DNA of 64,000 nt from Lentzea kentuckyensis (GTDB lineage Bacteria > Actinomycetota > Actinomycetes > Mycobacteriales > Pseudonocardiaceae): assembly GCF_002150765.1 (NCBI RefSeq), contig NZ_MUYM01000054.1, positions 61,009 to 125,008 on the forward strand. Reading direction: 5' to 3'. This document shows, piece after piece, positions 1 through 9,948 of the stretch. A program made the position numbers and the translations under genes. The stretch's first letter is position 1. Every line of letters begins with the position of its first letter. The notes below the pieces were generated by a model. That model was not told where the DNA came from. It saw nothing but the letters and a program-made list of their open reading frames with translations, and searched no databases.

Positions 1-789
1 GGCGCACATCGCGTCGACGTCGTCGGGCGACGGCTGTGCGACGGCCACGACGTCCGCGAACCACCACAGCGGGCCGTTCGGGTACGGCGACATCATCGAC
101 ACCACCGGTCCGAGCGCCGAAGCCGCGAGCAGCAGCGCCACCAGCACCCGCGTCTCCTGCAGCGGGCGCTCACCGGTCAGACCGGCGGTGCGCCCGGCTC
201 CGCCCTTCACGACAGCGTTTTTTGGTATGGCAGCCCCGATCAGCAACCCGGCCACGCCACCGGACAGTCGGAGCAGGTCTTCGAACCAACCCGAGTACAG
301 CGTAAGGACCAGCACCGACAAGATCAGCAACAGCCGGACGCGGCGCCTCCACAGCGGTGGCATCCGGAACGTCAGCGCGAGCGCGAGTCCGACCCCGCCG
401 GTCGACGGCCCCGCCGTGACCTCGCCCACCAGCGACTCGAGCCAGCCCCAGTGCACGTCCCGCCCGAGCAGCACCAGCCCGAGGCCCAGGAACGAGCCGA
501 GCACGTGCGAGGACAGGAAGATCGCCGCCGTGCGCAGCGCTCCGAACGTGCGCTCGGCCAGCGGGCCGAACACGAGCAGCAGCACGGTGGTTCCGACGTA
601 GCCCAGCAGGTCCATCGACCACAAGGCCGAGCTGAACACGGTCCACAGCTGGCTCTCGGTGCCGAAACCGGTGCGGGCGAGCAGACCGTCGCTCGCGCCG
701 TTGATCGCACCGGTCAGTGCCCCGAGGGTCCAGAGGACGACGAGGAACGTGCAGGTCAGTGGCGCGGTGCGGAACAACCGGGCGATCAT
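1..789 (-). CDS. MprF-like aminoacyl-phosphatidylglycerol synthase, N-terminal membrane part (cut by window edge)
   Basis: The visible 263 residues are the amino-terminal part of a polytopic membrane protein whose 3' end lies outside the window. Hydrophobic segments fall at about residues 10-27, 53-75, 80-107, 150-185 and 212-230, with a rhomboid-like look and the phrase WFEDLLRLSGG. The ATG at 787-789 overlaps the TGA of the upstream esterase (ATGA), so the two are translationally coupled. In actinobacteria a multi-pass domain of this kind commonly precedes a DUF2156 aminoacyl-tRNA:phosphatidylglycerol transferase domain, and such genes sit beside an esterase. That pairing is the main reason for the call, because the catalytic domain cannot be seen. 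A stand-alone rhomboid-like protein is the alternative. Confidence 0.55.
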   Translation of the reverse strand, partial: MIARLFRTAPLTCTFLVVLWTLGALTGAINGASDGLLARTGFGTESQLWTVFSSALWSMDLLGYVGTTVLLLVFGPLAERTFGALRTAAIFLSSHVLGSFLGLGLVLLGRDVHWGWLESLVGEVTAGPSTGGVGLALALTFRMPPLWRRRVRLLLILSVLVLTLYSGWFEDLLRLSGGVAGLLIGAAIPKNAVVKGGAGRTAGLTGERPLQETRVLVALLLAASALGPVVSMMSPYPNGPLWWFADVVAVAQPSPDDVDAMCA

Positions 790-2084
790 CTGACCAGCCC
801 TGTCCGCTGCGCGAGCCACGGCAGCGAGCTGTAAAAGCCCGGCCGCCACACGTTCCAGTCGTGCGCTCCCGGTAGTTCCTTCCACTGGACGTCCATTCCG
901 GCCTTGCGACAGGCCTCGAACACCTCGGCGTCAGCCGGGCGGTAAAGAGCGTCGTCCTTGCCGGCCACGATCACGCCCGCGGTGTGCGGGAACCGTTTCC
1001 TGGCAAGGATGTCCATGGGATTCACGCGGATGAACGCCGCTTCGTCGCCGCCGAAGGCGGCCTTGACCGTCTCAGCGCGCGTGCCGAGCGTGGGCTCGCG
1101 CTGGCCGGACAGGTTGATGAAGTTCCCGTACACGTCAGGCGCGCGCACCGCGAGCTGAAGAGCGCACGTGCCGCCGTGTGAGAAGCCCGAGATCGTCCAC
1201 GCTTCACGGCGTTCGTCGACCGTGAGGCGTTCTTTGATCCACTTGGGCACGTCGCGGGCCAGGTAGCTCTCCGACTGGCCCAGTTTCGAGTCGAGGCAGA
1301 GCGTGTTCGCCGTGGTGGAACCGAGCTGGTCGGCCATCACGACGATCGGTGCCAGGCCGTTGTGGGCGCGCGCGAACGCGTCCATGTTCTCGATGATCCC
1401 GCCGGCGTCGTACCAGTCGCGGGGCGTACCGGGCTGGCCGGCCAGCAGGACGATCACCGGCAGCCGCGGCCGGGGTTTCGCGGTGTACGCGGGCGGCAGG
1501 TAGATCCACGCCGGGCGGGCCCGGAACGTGCCGGGGATCTCGATCTCGGACAACGTGCCCTTGTCCGGCAGTCCGGCGGGGGCCTTCCAGACCTCGGCGA
1601 GCGTCTTGCCGGGCGGCACCTCGAGCACGTCCGAGGGCGTCTCCTCCTTCTCCGGGAGGTTCACGCTCGGGTTGTGGAACAGCTGCATCACCGCCCGCGC
1701 CGTCGGGTACTGCCCGAAATAGGCGTTGGTGGCCGTGATGGCGCTTGTGATGACGACGATCGCGGCGATCACGCTCAACACACGTCCGTACCATCGCGAC
1801 GGACGTAGCCGTGCAACAGCGAGAGTCAGCGCCACGAGTGCCACGCCCAGCCACACCATCAGAATGATCGGCATGGGTTCGGGCCAGGGCTTCCACAGGT
1901 TGTTGACGACGAGCGTCAGCCCGGTCACGAAGAGCGCGCACACGAGCACGACGATCGGCAGCACGCGAACCCACCAGGTCCGGTTCTTCCGAATCACGAG
2001 GTATGTCAGTGCGAGCGCGGCCGCGACCGTGGCGGCCTTCGGGATCGGTCCGTATATCAGCGACAGATCCAGCGGGCTGAGCAT
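786..2084 (-). CDS. Membrane-anchored alpha/beta-hydrolase esterase (possible aminoacyl-lipid hydrolase)
   Basis: A 432-residue protein with four predicted transmembrane helices (about 12-31, 41-61, 70-90, 101-120) followed by an extracytoplasmic esterase domain of the PF00756 type. The nucleophile elbow is GFSHGG, with Ser302; His408 in GAHDWNVWRPGF and an acidic residue near Asp377-Asp378 would complete the triad. It overlaps the downstream MprF-like gene by 4 bp. Corynebacterium glutamicum and Enterococcus have esterases encoded next to aminoacyl-phosphatidylglycerol synthases that remove the amino acid from the lipid; by context this protein could do the same. The esterase fold is secure, the lipid substrate is inference. 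Confidence 0.8.
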   Translation of the reverse strand: MLSPLDLSLIYGPIPKAATVAAALALTYLVIRKNRTWWVRVLPIVVLVCALFVTGLTLVVNNLWKPWPEPMPIILMVWLGVALVALTLAVARLRPSRWYGRVLSVIAAIVVITSAITATNAYFGQYPTARAVMQLFHNPSVNLPEKEETPSDVLEVPPGKTLAEVWKAPAGLPDKGTLSEIEIPGTFRARPAWIYLPPAYTAKPRPRLPVIVLLAGQPGTPRDWYDAGGIIENMDAFARAHNGLAPIVVMADQLGSTTANTLCLDSKLGQSESYLARDVPKWIKERLTVDERREAWTISGFSHGGTCALQLAVRAPDVYGNFINLSGQREPTLGTRAETVKAAFGGDEAAFIRVNPMDILARKRFPHTAGVIVAGKDDALYRPADAEVFEACRKAGMDVQWKELPGAHDWNVWRPGFYSSLPWLAQRTGLVR

Positions 2085-2175
2085 GCCTCGTATTCTTCAG
2101 GAAGCCTTCAGGCGGCACATCAGAGGTTCGTCTTAGTTCAGGGCTGTGAACATCAGCCTTAAGAATGACAACCGG

Positions 2176-3114
2176 TCAGTCGGATGGCACGTCGCGCCAC
2201 GCGTTCGTCAGCACCCGCAACGCCTCAGGATGCTCGGCGATCTCCGCGGCACGGGACAAATCGGACTCCGCCATCCCCAGTTCGCGCAACGAGGTCGCCG
2301 CACCGAACCGTTCGGCCGTGTCGTGGATCTGCTTGGCCAGGTCAGCGGGCGCCGTGTGGGAGAGAAGTGCCGTGTGCGTGGCGGCATGCGGCAATCCGAA
2401 CGTACCGCCCAAAACGTGCGCGAGCTTGTGGTGCAGTCCCATGGGGACGGACGCGAGACAGGTGCCCGCGAGCCAGGCCGAGGACAACAGTTCGGTCCGC
2501 GCATCCACAGTGGAGGGGTTTCCGCTCAAAGCGTGCAAAACGCCATCAATCGCCCGGGAAGCGATGGCGTCGATCAACGGGTTCTCGTTGCCTCGCGCGG
2601 TGACGGCGTGTGCGAGGGCGTTCAGCGCGCTCGTCACCGTCACGTCGAGCGGCAGGTCCAGGGTCAGGTCGACGTCGTAGATCACCGTGTCCGGCTGGAT
2701 CGACGCGTCCCGTCGCGTCTTCTTCAGCCCCGACGACGTCTCGCCCAGCACCGGTGTGACCTCGGACCCCGCGTAGGTCGTCGGAATGATGATCTGAGGC
2801 ACGCCGGCGCGCACCGAGAGCGCCTTGGACAGTCCCGTGCTCGACCCGCCGCCTACCGACACCACGCAGTCCGCGCCGTGTTCGCGTAACAACGCGAGCG
2901 CGCGCTCCGTGACCTCGACCGGCGTGTGCATCGCCGCGCCGGTGAACCGAGTGGCGAGCAGCGGACCGAGCCCGGCCGCCACCTTGTCCCCGCCGTGCCG
3001 GGCGATCAGCAGGACCCGCGTCGCGCCCAGCCGCTCGGCCTCGGCGCGCACGGTGGCGGCGGTGCCACGGCCGAAGACGACGCGGCTGCGCGCGGGTTCG
3101 AAGGTGAAGCTCAC
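2176..3114 (-). CDS. Maleylacetate reductase-like iron-containing alcohol dehydrogenase
   Basis: About 312 residues from the GTG at 3112-3114 (VSFTFEPARSRVVFG); an upstream alternative at 3165 adds 17 residues that do not resemble the family. The N-terminal nucleotide domain has the glycine-rich VSVGGGSSTGLSK and the IPTTYAGSEVTP motif of maleylacetate reductases. The C-terminal helical domain keeps histidines in NALAHAVTA and in GLHHKLAHVLGGTFGLPHAATH, the usual metal-ligand region. The family reduces maleylacetate to 3-oxoadipate with NAD(P)H in hydroxyquinol and resorcinol degradation. No ring-cleavage dioxygenase is present nearby, so the physiological substrate is uncertain. It is slightly shorter than the common 350 residues. 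Confidence 0.8.
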   Translation of the reverse strand: MSFTFEPARSRVVFGRGTAATVRAEAERLGATRVLLIARHGGDKVAAGLGPLLATRFTGAAMHTPVEVTERALALLREHGADCVVSVGGGSSTGLSKALSVRAGVPQIIIPTTYAGSEVTPVLGETSSGLKKTRRDASIQPDTVIYDVDLTLDLPLDVTVTSALNALAHAVTARGNENPLIDAIASRAIDGVLHALSGNPSTVDARTELLSSAWLAGTCLASVPMGLHHKLAHVLGGTFGLPHAATHTALLSHTAPADLAKQIHDTAERFGAATSLRELGMAESDLSRAAEIAEHPEALRVLTNAWRDVPSD

Positions 3115-3214
3115 GAAGGTCGAATATTCGCGACCGGGCGTAGCCGCGCAACCGCGAAGGATCAAGCCTTTCGGCTCTGACGGGTGATCTCGTCACTCCA
3201 TAGCGTGAAACTTC

Positions 3215-5065
3215 ATGAAGCGTGTTCGTGTTGTAGTGGCGTTAGCAGGGGCCCTGACCCTGACGCCAATCCCTGCCACAGCGGCGACACCGGCGTTCAC
3301 CCTGTCCGGTGGGGTGTCCGCACCGATCCACTCGATGGCCGACGCGGTCCGCGAGACCGTCTACGTCGACTCGGGTCTCGACCTCGACGGCGACGGCACC
3401 CGCGACCGGGTGACCGCCGACATCATCAGACCCTCCACGACCGGGCGCGTGCCCGTGATCATGGAGGCCAGCCCGTACTACCAGAGTGCGGGCCGCGGGA
3501 ACGAGAGCGAGGTCAAGACCTACGACTCCGCCGGCCTGCCGGTGAAGTTCCCGCTCTTCTACGACAACTACTTCGTGCCGCGCGGCTACGCCGTCGTGCT
3601 GGTCGACTTCCTCGGCACGAACCGGTCGCGCGGCTGCGTCGACGTCGGTGGCCAGTCGGAGATCGCGTCCGGCACCGCCGTGATCGACTGGCTGAACGGC
3701 CGGCGCACCGGCTACACAACTCTGACCGGCACCGCGACGAAGGCCGCCTCGTGGTCGACCGGCGCCGTCGGCATGATCGGCAAGTCGTGGGACGGCTCGA
3801 TCGCGAACGGCGTGGCGTCGACCGGGATCGACGGGCTGAAGACCATCGTGCCGATCGCGGCCATCAGCTCCTGGTACGACTGGTTCCGCTCGGACGGCGT
3901 GTCCTTCACCGGTTACGGCACGCCGACCAGTCTGGGTTCGAACTTCGAGAACTCCAACGCGCGTTCGCGGTGTGGTGCCGTGCGCACGCAGATGACCAAC
4001 GGTGCTCCGTCCAACGGTGACTACACGGCGATGTGGCAGGCACGTGACTTCGTGCGCAACGCGTCGCGCGTGAAGGCGTCGGTCTTCGCGATTCACGGGC
4101 AGAACGACCTGAACGTGAAGACGGTGCAGTACGGCCAGTTCTGGGACGCGCTGCCGGCGTCGGTGCCGAAGAAGCTCTGGTTCTCGCAGACCGCGCACGT
4201 CGACCCGTTCGACTTCCGCCGTGGTGAGTGGGTCGCGACGCTGCACCGGTGGTTCGACCGCTGGCTGCTGAACGTGCCGAACGGGATCGAGAACGAACCG
4301 CAGGTGTCCTCGGAGCGTGCGCCGGACCAGTGGGCGGACGACCAGACGTGGCCTCCCACGGGCACCGTCGGCACCGTGTTGCGTCCTTCTTCTTCGGGCC
4401 TGGGCACGGCAGCGGGCACCGGCACCGCGGCGTTCACCGACAACGGCAGCGGTACGCCGTCGAACTGGCTCTCCGGTTCGAACACGGGCAGGGCGATCTA
4501 CTCGACCGCGCCACTGGCCTCGGACCTACGCGTCGCCGGTACGTCGTCGATCACCGTGGGTGTGTCGTCGTCCACGTCGACCGCGCACCTGACGGCGTAC
4601 CTCGTCGACTACGGCCCGGCTCGGGTGCGGACCGGTGAGGGCATCCGGACCCTGACGACCGAGTCGTGTTGGGGCGAGAACCGCACGGGTGATGACGCCT
4701 GTTACCGCAACACGGAAGCAACGGCCGGCGACGTCGACGCGCAGATCATCGCGCGCGGATGGGCGGACCTCGCGAACTACGCGTCGCTCTCGGCTCCGCG
4801 CACCATCACGCCGGGAACCAAGTACCGCATGACGTTCCGACTGTCCACAACGGACCACGTCATCCCGGCGGGGCACCGGCTCGGCCTGCTGATCGCCGGC
4901 ACGGACTCGAGCGCGACCGTCCGGCCGAGCCAGCTGCCGAGGCTGACCGTCGACCTGGCGGACACGTCGGTGCGGATCCCGCTGCTGGGCACGGTGCCGT
5001 CGGCTTCGGCGGTCCCGCTGGTCGCCAGCAGCGTTTCCGCTGGTACGAGGAGCGAGTTGGGCTAG
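3215..5065 (+). CDS. Secreted CocE/NonD or Xaa-Pro dipeptidyl-peptidase family hydrolase (S15)
   Basis: A 616-residue exported protein with a Sec signal peptide (MKRVRVVVALAGALTL, cleavage near PATAA). The alpha/beta-hydrolase domain carries the S15 nucleophile motif GKSWDGS (serine in SWDG), the substrate-binding VPVIMEASPYYQS segment and the catalytic histidine in TAHVDPF. Residues from about 370 onward form the PepX C-terminal jelly-roll domain (TSSITVGVSSSTSTAHLTAYL, ending in the HRLGLLIAGTD type segment). Family members cleave X-Pro dipeptides or acyl esters; the exact substrate cannot be read from the sequence. It is divergent from the maleylacetate reductase gene and lies just upstream of recQ. 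Confidence 0.87.
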   Translation: MKRVRVVVALAGALTLTPIPATAATPAFTLSGGVSAPIHSMADAVRETVYVDSGLDLDGDGTRDRVTADIIRPSTTGRVPVIMEASPYYQSAGRGNESEVKTYDSAGLPVKFPLFYDNYFVPRGYAVVLVDFLGTNRSRGCVDVGGQSEIASGTAVIDWLNGRRTGYTTLTGTATKAASWSTGAVGMIGKSWDGSIANGVASTGIDGLKTIVPIAAISSWYDWFRSDGVSFTGYGTPTSLGSNFENSNARSRCGAVRTQMTNGAPSNGDYTAMWQARDFVRNASRVKASVFAIHGQNDLNVKTVQYGQFWDALPASVPKKLWFSQTAHVDPFDFRRGEWVATLHRWFDRWLLNVPNGIENEPQVSSERAPDQWADDQTWPPTGTVGTVLRPSSSGLGTAAGTGTAAFTDNGSGTPSNWLSGSNTGRAIYSTAPLASDLRVAGTSSITVGVSSSTSTAHLTAYLVDYGPARVRTGEGIRTLTTESCWGENRTGDDACYRNTEATAGDVDAQIIARGWADLANYASLSAPRTITPGTKYRMTFRLSTTDHVIPAGHRLGLLIAGTDSSATVRPSQLPRLTVDLADTSVRIPLLGTVPSASAVPLVASSVSAGTRSELG

Positions 5066-5104
5066 CGCCCCGGACTGTCGGTGCTGCTCGCTAGCATCGG
5101 CGCC

Positions 5105-7072
<1,968 letters not shown>

Positions 7073-7109
7073 CGGTCAGCTCGCCGCCCGCCTTGATGTC
7101 CGGTGCGGC

Positions 7110-7814
7110 TCAGGTCACCTTTTCGATCTGAGCACGCTTGATGACGTTCTTGCCCGATTCGCCGACCAGGTTGAAAGCCGCGCTGTTCAACACCACACAG
7201 CCCGACCCGACGCCGATGATTCGTACGGTCGTCTGCCGCGCGTTGTCCAGATTGGTCACCCGGACCGAAGTCCCGACCGGCAGCTGCGACGAAAACGCTC
7301 CGGCCGCGCCACCGACGGCGGACAACCCGACCGTCGCACCGTCGCAGACGACCTGACCGACCACGCCGGAAGACCGGACCCGAGACGTGGAGGTCCGGGC
7401 GGGTGCCGGTGCCGGCGCATTCCCCACGATCTCCACGCGAGTTCGCCGGAGAACGCTTTCCGCCCCGATCCGCGCCGAATCATCGGAGCGCAGCGAGTCA
7501 AAGGCAGCGGTGTTGAGCGAGGCGCATCCGTTCGACACCCCGGTGACCGAAACGGTGATCGCCTTGCCGTTGGCGAGATTGGTGATTCGCAAAGACGTTC
7601 CGACCGGGAACTGGTCGGACAGCACACCGGCGGGTCCGCCGGACGCGACCGAGCTCAGCGCCTTGCCCGCGCAGACCTCCTTGCCCGCCACCCCCGACTG
7701 CGAGGAGGGGGCGTCGGAACCGGCGAGGGCGAAGGCCGCACCTCCGACGGCCGCGATGACCGAGAACGCCCCGGTACCCGCGATCCAGCCCTTCGACCAG
7801 CGCATGTGCAACAC
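7110..7814 (-). CDS. Secreted or membrane-anchored protein with two tandem double-psi beta-barrel-like repeats
   Basis: A 234-residue protein starting at a GTG (7814) preceded by GAAAGG, with an internal ATG at 7805 as alternative. One hydrophobic signal/anchor segment (GWIAGTGAFSVIAAVGGAAFALAG) is followed by two similar modules at about 47-130 and 155-232. Each module has a cysteine, a PVGTSxRxTNLxN segment, a second glycine-cysteine pair and xLNxAAF. The pattern resembles RlpA-type double-psi barrels, but the catalytic-region residues of lytic RlpA (the DRGP and DLS positions) are replaced by GVSNG/GVGSG and SLN/VLN. A structural or binding role is therefore likelier than glycan cleavage. 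It lies directly downstream of the NACHT-like gene in the same direction. Confidence 0.7.
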   Translation of the reverse strand: MLHMRWSKGWIAGTGAFSVIAAVGGAAFALAGSDAPSSQSGVAGKEVCAGKALSSVASGGPAGVLSDQFPVGTSLRITNLANGKAITVSVTGVSNGCASLNTAAFDSLRSDDSARIGAESVLRRTRVEIVGNAPAPAPARTSTSRVRSSGVVGQVVCDGATVGLSAVGGAAGAFSSQLPVGTSVRVTNLDNARQTTVRIIGVGSGCVVLNSAAFNLVGESGKNVIKRAQIEKVT

Positions 7815-7857
7815 CCGACCTTTCTTTCAGGCCGTACGGCCCGCAGATCGGGAAGGT

Positions 7858-9894
7858 TCAACGGCGCGTGGCTCGAACCAGCGCGGTTGGGTCACATGAC
7901 GCCAGGTGATCTCGCAGGGCGACGTGGGCGAACCGGTACTCGCCGTCGACGCGGGTGAGCAGCAGCCGGTCCTGGGCGACGTGCAGCAAAGCCTTGCGGC
8001 GGAACGACAACTCGCCGAGCGACAACGGCCGCGTGACGCCTTCCGCGGCCGCTTCGGCGAGTGCGTCGAACGGCCAGACGTAGTCGCGGGCAGCGGTCGG
8101 CGTCACCAGCAAACCCAGTGCGACGCCCAGCGCCGGTCCCCATGATCCCAAGATCCCGAGCCCGCCCAGCGCACCGACCAATCCGAGCACCGGGACGGCC
8201 GGCTGCACCCACCACGGGCGCCCGATTCTCATGCGTTGCTGTTGCACCGGGCGCACCGTGCTCCACACCCGTCCCACGGCCGCTGCGAACACACCGCCTG
8301 CCACGCCTGCGGAAAAGCCGATCCCCATGCCCGCCAACACCACGTAGGGACCGGTCCAGATCATCAGGACTCCCGGCGTCGCGGCGATCAGTACGGACCA
8401 CGCCGCGGGCGCTTTGCCTGGTACGAAGCCCAACGCCAAGAAGAATGACACCACCACCACGAACACATACGCCACGAAGTACGGCCACGGCGTGCCAATG
8501 CCACCAAGCCACAAACCGGCGAGCCCGACCAGCAGACCCGCGAACACGCCTGCGAGAAAACCGAGCGCAGCCGTCAGAATTCCGTGTGCGCGTCCAGGCG
8601 GGTGGAAGACGTGCGGCAGTTTGTTCACCAGCGCGAGCAAAGAAGAAGACGCGACGACAAAAACGACTGCGGGCAACAACCCGAGCTGTACACCGGTCAA
8701 AAACGCCACGGCACACACACCACCGGCATATGCGGCAGGTACCGCGCGCACGAACAGCAACCACAAAGGACGCGTTGGCAGCAGCGGAATCCACGCACGG
8801 CGGTGAGGCATGTGCACCGGCGCGCCGAGATCCGGCCTGCCCAACCGTGCGAGGAACTTCAACGCGCGGATGGTCGGGCCCGCGGCACGTTGGTTCGAAA
8901 GCCGCTCCACCACGAACGACCCCACGAAGTCGATGCCGATCGTGTCGACCTGCTTGTCCAGATGGGTGAGCGCCAACAGGTTCAGCGCCAGCGGTGAGTC
9001 GAGCCGTTCCCAGATCGCCGGCGTCAGCGCGGACTCCAGGCTGTCGAGACGTGGGCTGACCGAAGCGATGTACTCCAGCACCTGGCCGCGTGACAACGGC
9101 TCGACGTGGACCGACGGCAGGTTCTCGATCGGAGCCGTCGAGCAGACGACCGACGCGAACGGGGCGAGTTCGGACTCGCAGTGCGCGCGATCGACGCGCG
9201 GCACCTCGTCCAGGCCGTCGATGAGCACGGCCACCCGCTCACGGCGCAGCCAGATCGTGCCGGCCGAGCGGCTGATGCCGTAGCGCCGGTTCATCTCGCG
9301 CAAAAGCCACGCGGTGAACTCGGTCGGCTTGCGGGTGCCGTACGCGCGCCACGTCGCCAAGTCCACGACAACGGGAATCGGTGCCTCGGGGTCGTTTCGC
9401 GCGCGCTCGACCAACACCAGGCACAGCTCGCGCAGCAACGTCGACCGCCCGCTGCCGACCGGGCCGACCAGAACCATGGTGTGGCCGAGCCGGTCGTAGA
9501 CGGCTTCCAGGTCCGAGGAGGAGATCTCCTCGCCCTCGACCCGCACGAAGAGCCGCGGCTGCCGCAGCACGCCGAGTTTGATCTGGGTCTGTGCGGCCAG
9601 CGACGAAGCGAGCAGGGCCTTCACGCGCGTCTCGACCCGTCCCAGGGCGGCGGTACGGCTGCTCGTCTCGTGACCGCGCACACGTTCCCAGATGGCAAGA
9701 CCGATCGCGACCAGGACCATCGCTCCGACCGTGGGCCAGAGCCACCGGCCGAACCGGCCGAGGAACTCCGGAGTGGCCCCGCCGGTGCTCACACTGATGG
9801 CCGCCGGAAGCAGTAAAACGACGGTGACCAGGCACAACGCGGCCAGGGCGGTCAGCCGTGCCGCTCTCGTCACCCCGCTCGGATCCACCTTCAC
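7858..9894 (-). CDS. Membrane-embedded NACHT-like P-loop NTPase
   Basis: A 678-residue protein with two N-terminal transmembrane helices (about 13-35 and 53-70), a NACHT-type NTPase domain (about 135-330) and a C-terminal block of roughly seven hydrophobic helices (about 380-590), ending in a soluble tail. Walker A reads GPVGSGRST at 144-152, so the usual invariant lysine is arginine (Arg150). Walker B is AVLIDGLDE at 222-230, the acid-rich form typical of NACHT proteins. NACHT modules act as ligand-gated switches, and some bacterial ones are antiphage sensors. No effector domain is recognisable here; the membrane block could itself be the output. Function unknown, with the NTPase fold well supported. 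Confidence 0.75.
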   Translation of the reverse strand: MKVDPSGVTRAARLTALAALCLVTVVLLLPAAISVSTGGATPEFLGRFGRWLWPTVGAMVLVAIGLAIWERVRGHETSSRTAALGRVETRVKALLASSLAAQTQIKLGVLRQPRLFVRVEGEEISSSDLEAVYDRLGHTMVLVGPVGSGRSTLLRELCLVLVERARNDPEAPIPVVVDLATWRAYGTRKPTEFTAWLLREMNRRYGISRSAGTIWLRRERVAVLIDGLDEVPRVDRAHCESELAPFASVVCSTAPIENLPSVHVEPLSRGQVLEYIASVSPRLDSLESALTPAIWERLDSPLALNLLALTHLDKQVDTIGIDFVGSFVVERLSNQRAAGPTIRALKFLARLGRPDLGAPVHMPHRRAWIPLLPTRPLWLLFVRAVPAAYAGGVCAVAFLTGVQLGLLPAVVFVVASSSLLALVNKLPHVFHPPGRAHGILTAALGFLAGVFAGLLVGLAGLWLGGIGTPWPYFVAYVFVVVVSFFLALGFVPGKAPAAWSVLIAATPGVLMIWTGPYVVLAGMGIGFSAGVAGGVFAAAVGRVWSTVRPVQQQRMRIGRPWWVQPAVPVLGLVGALGGLGILGSWGPALGVALGLLVTPTAARDYVWPFDALAEAAAEGVTRPLSLGELSFRRKALLHVAQDRLLLTRVDGEYRFAHVALRDHLASCDPTALVRATRR

Positions 9895-9948
9895 CTCCGC
9901 GATCCCGGCGAACGACGGTAACCGGGCCGCCGGGATCGCGGAAGTGAC

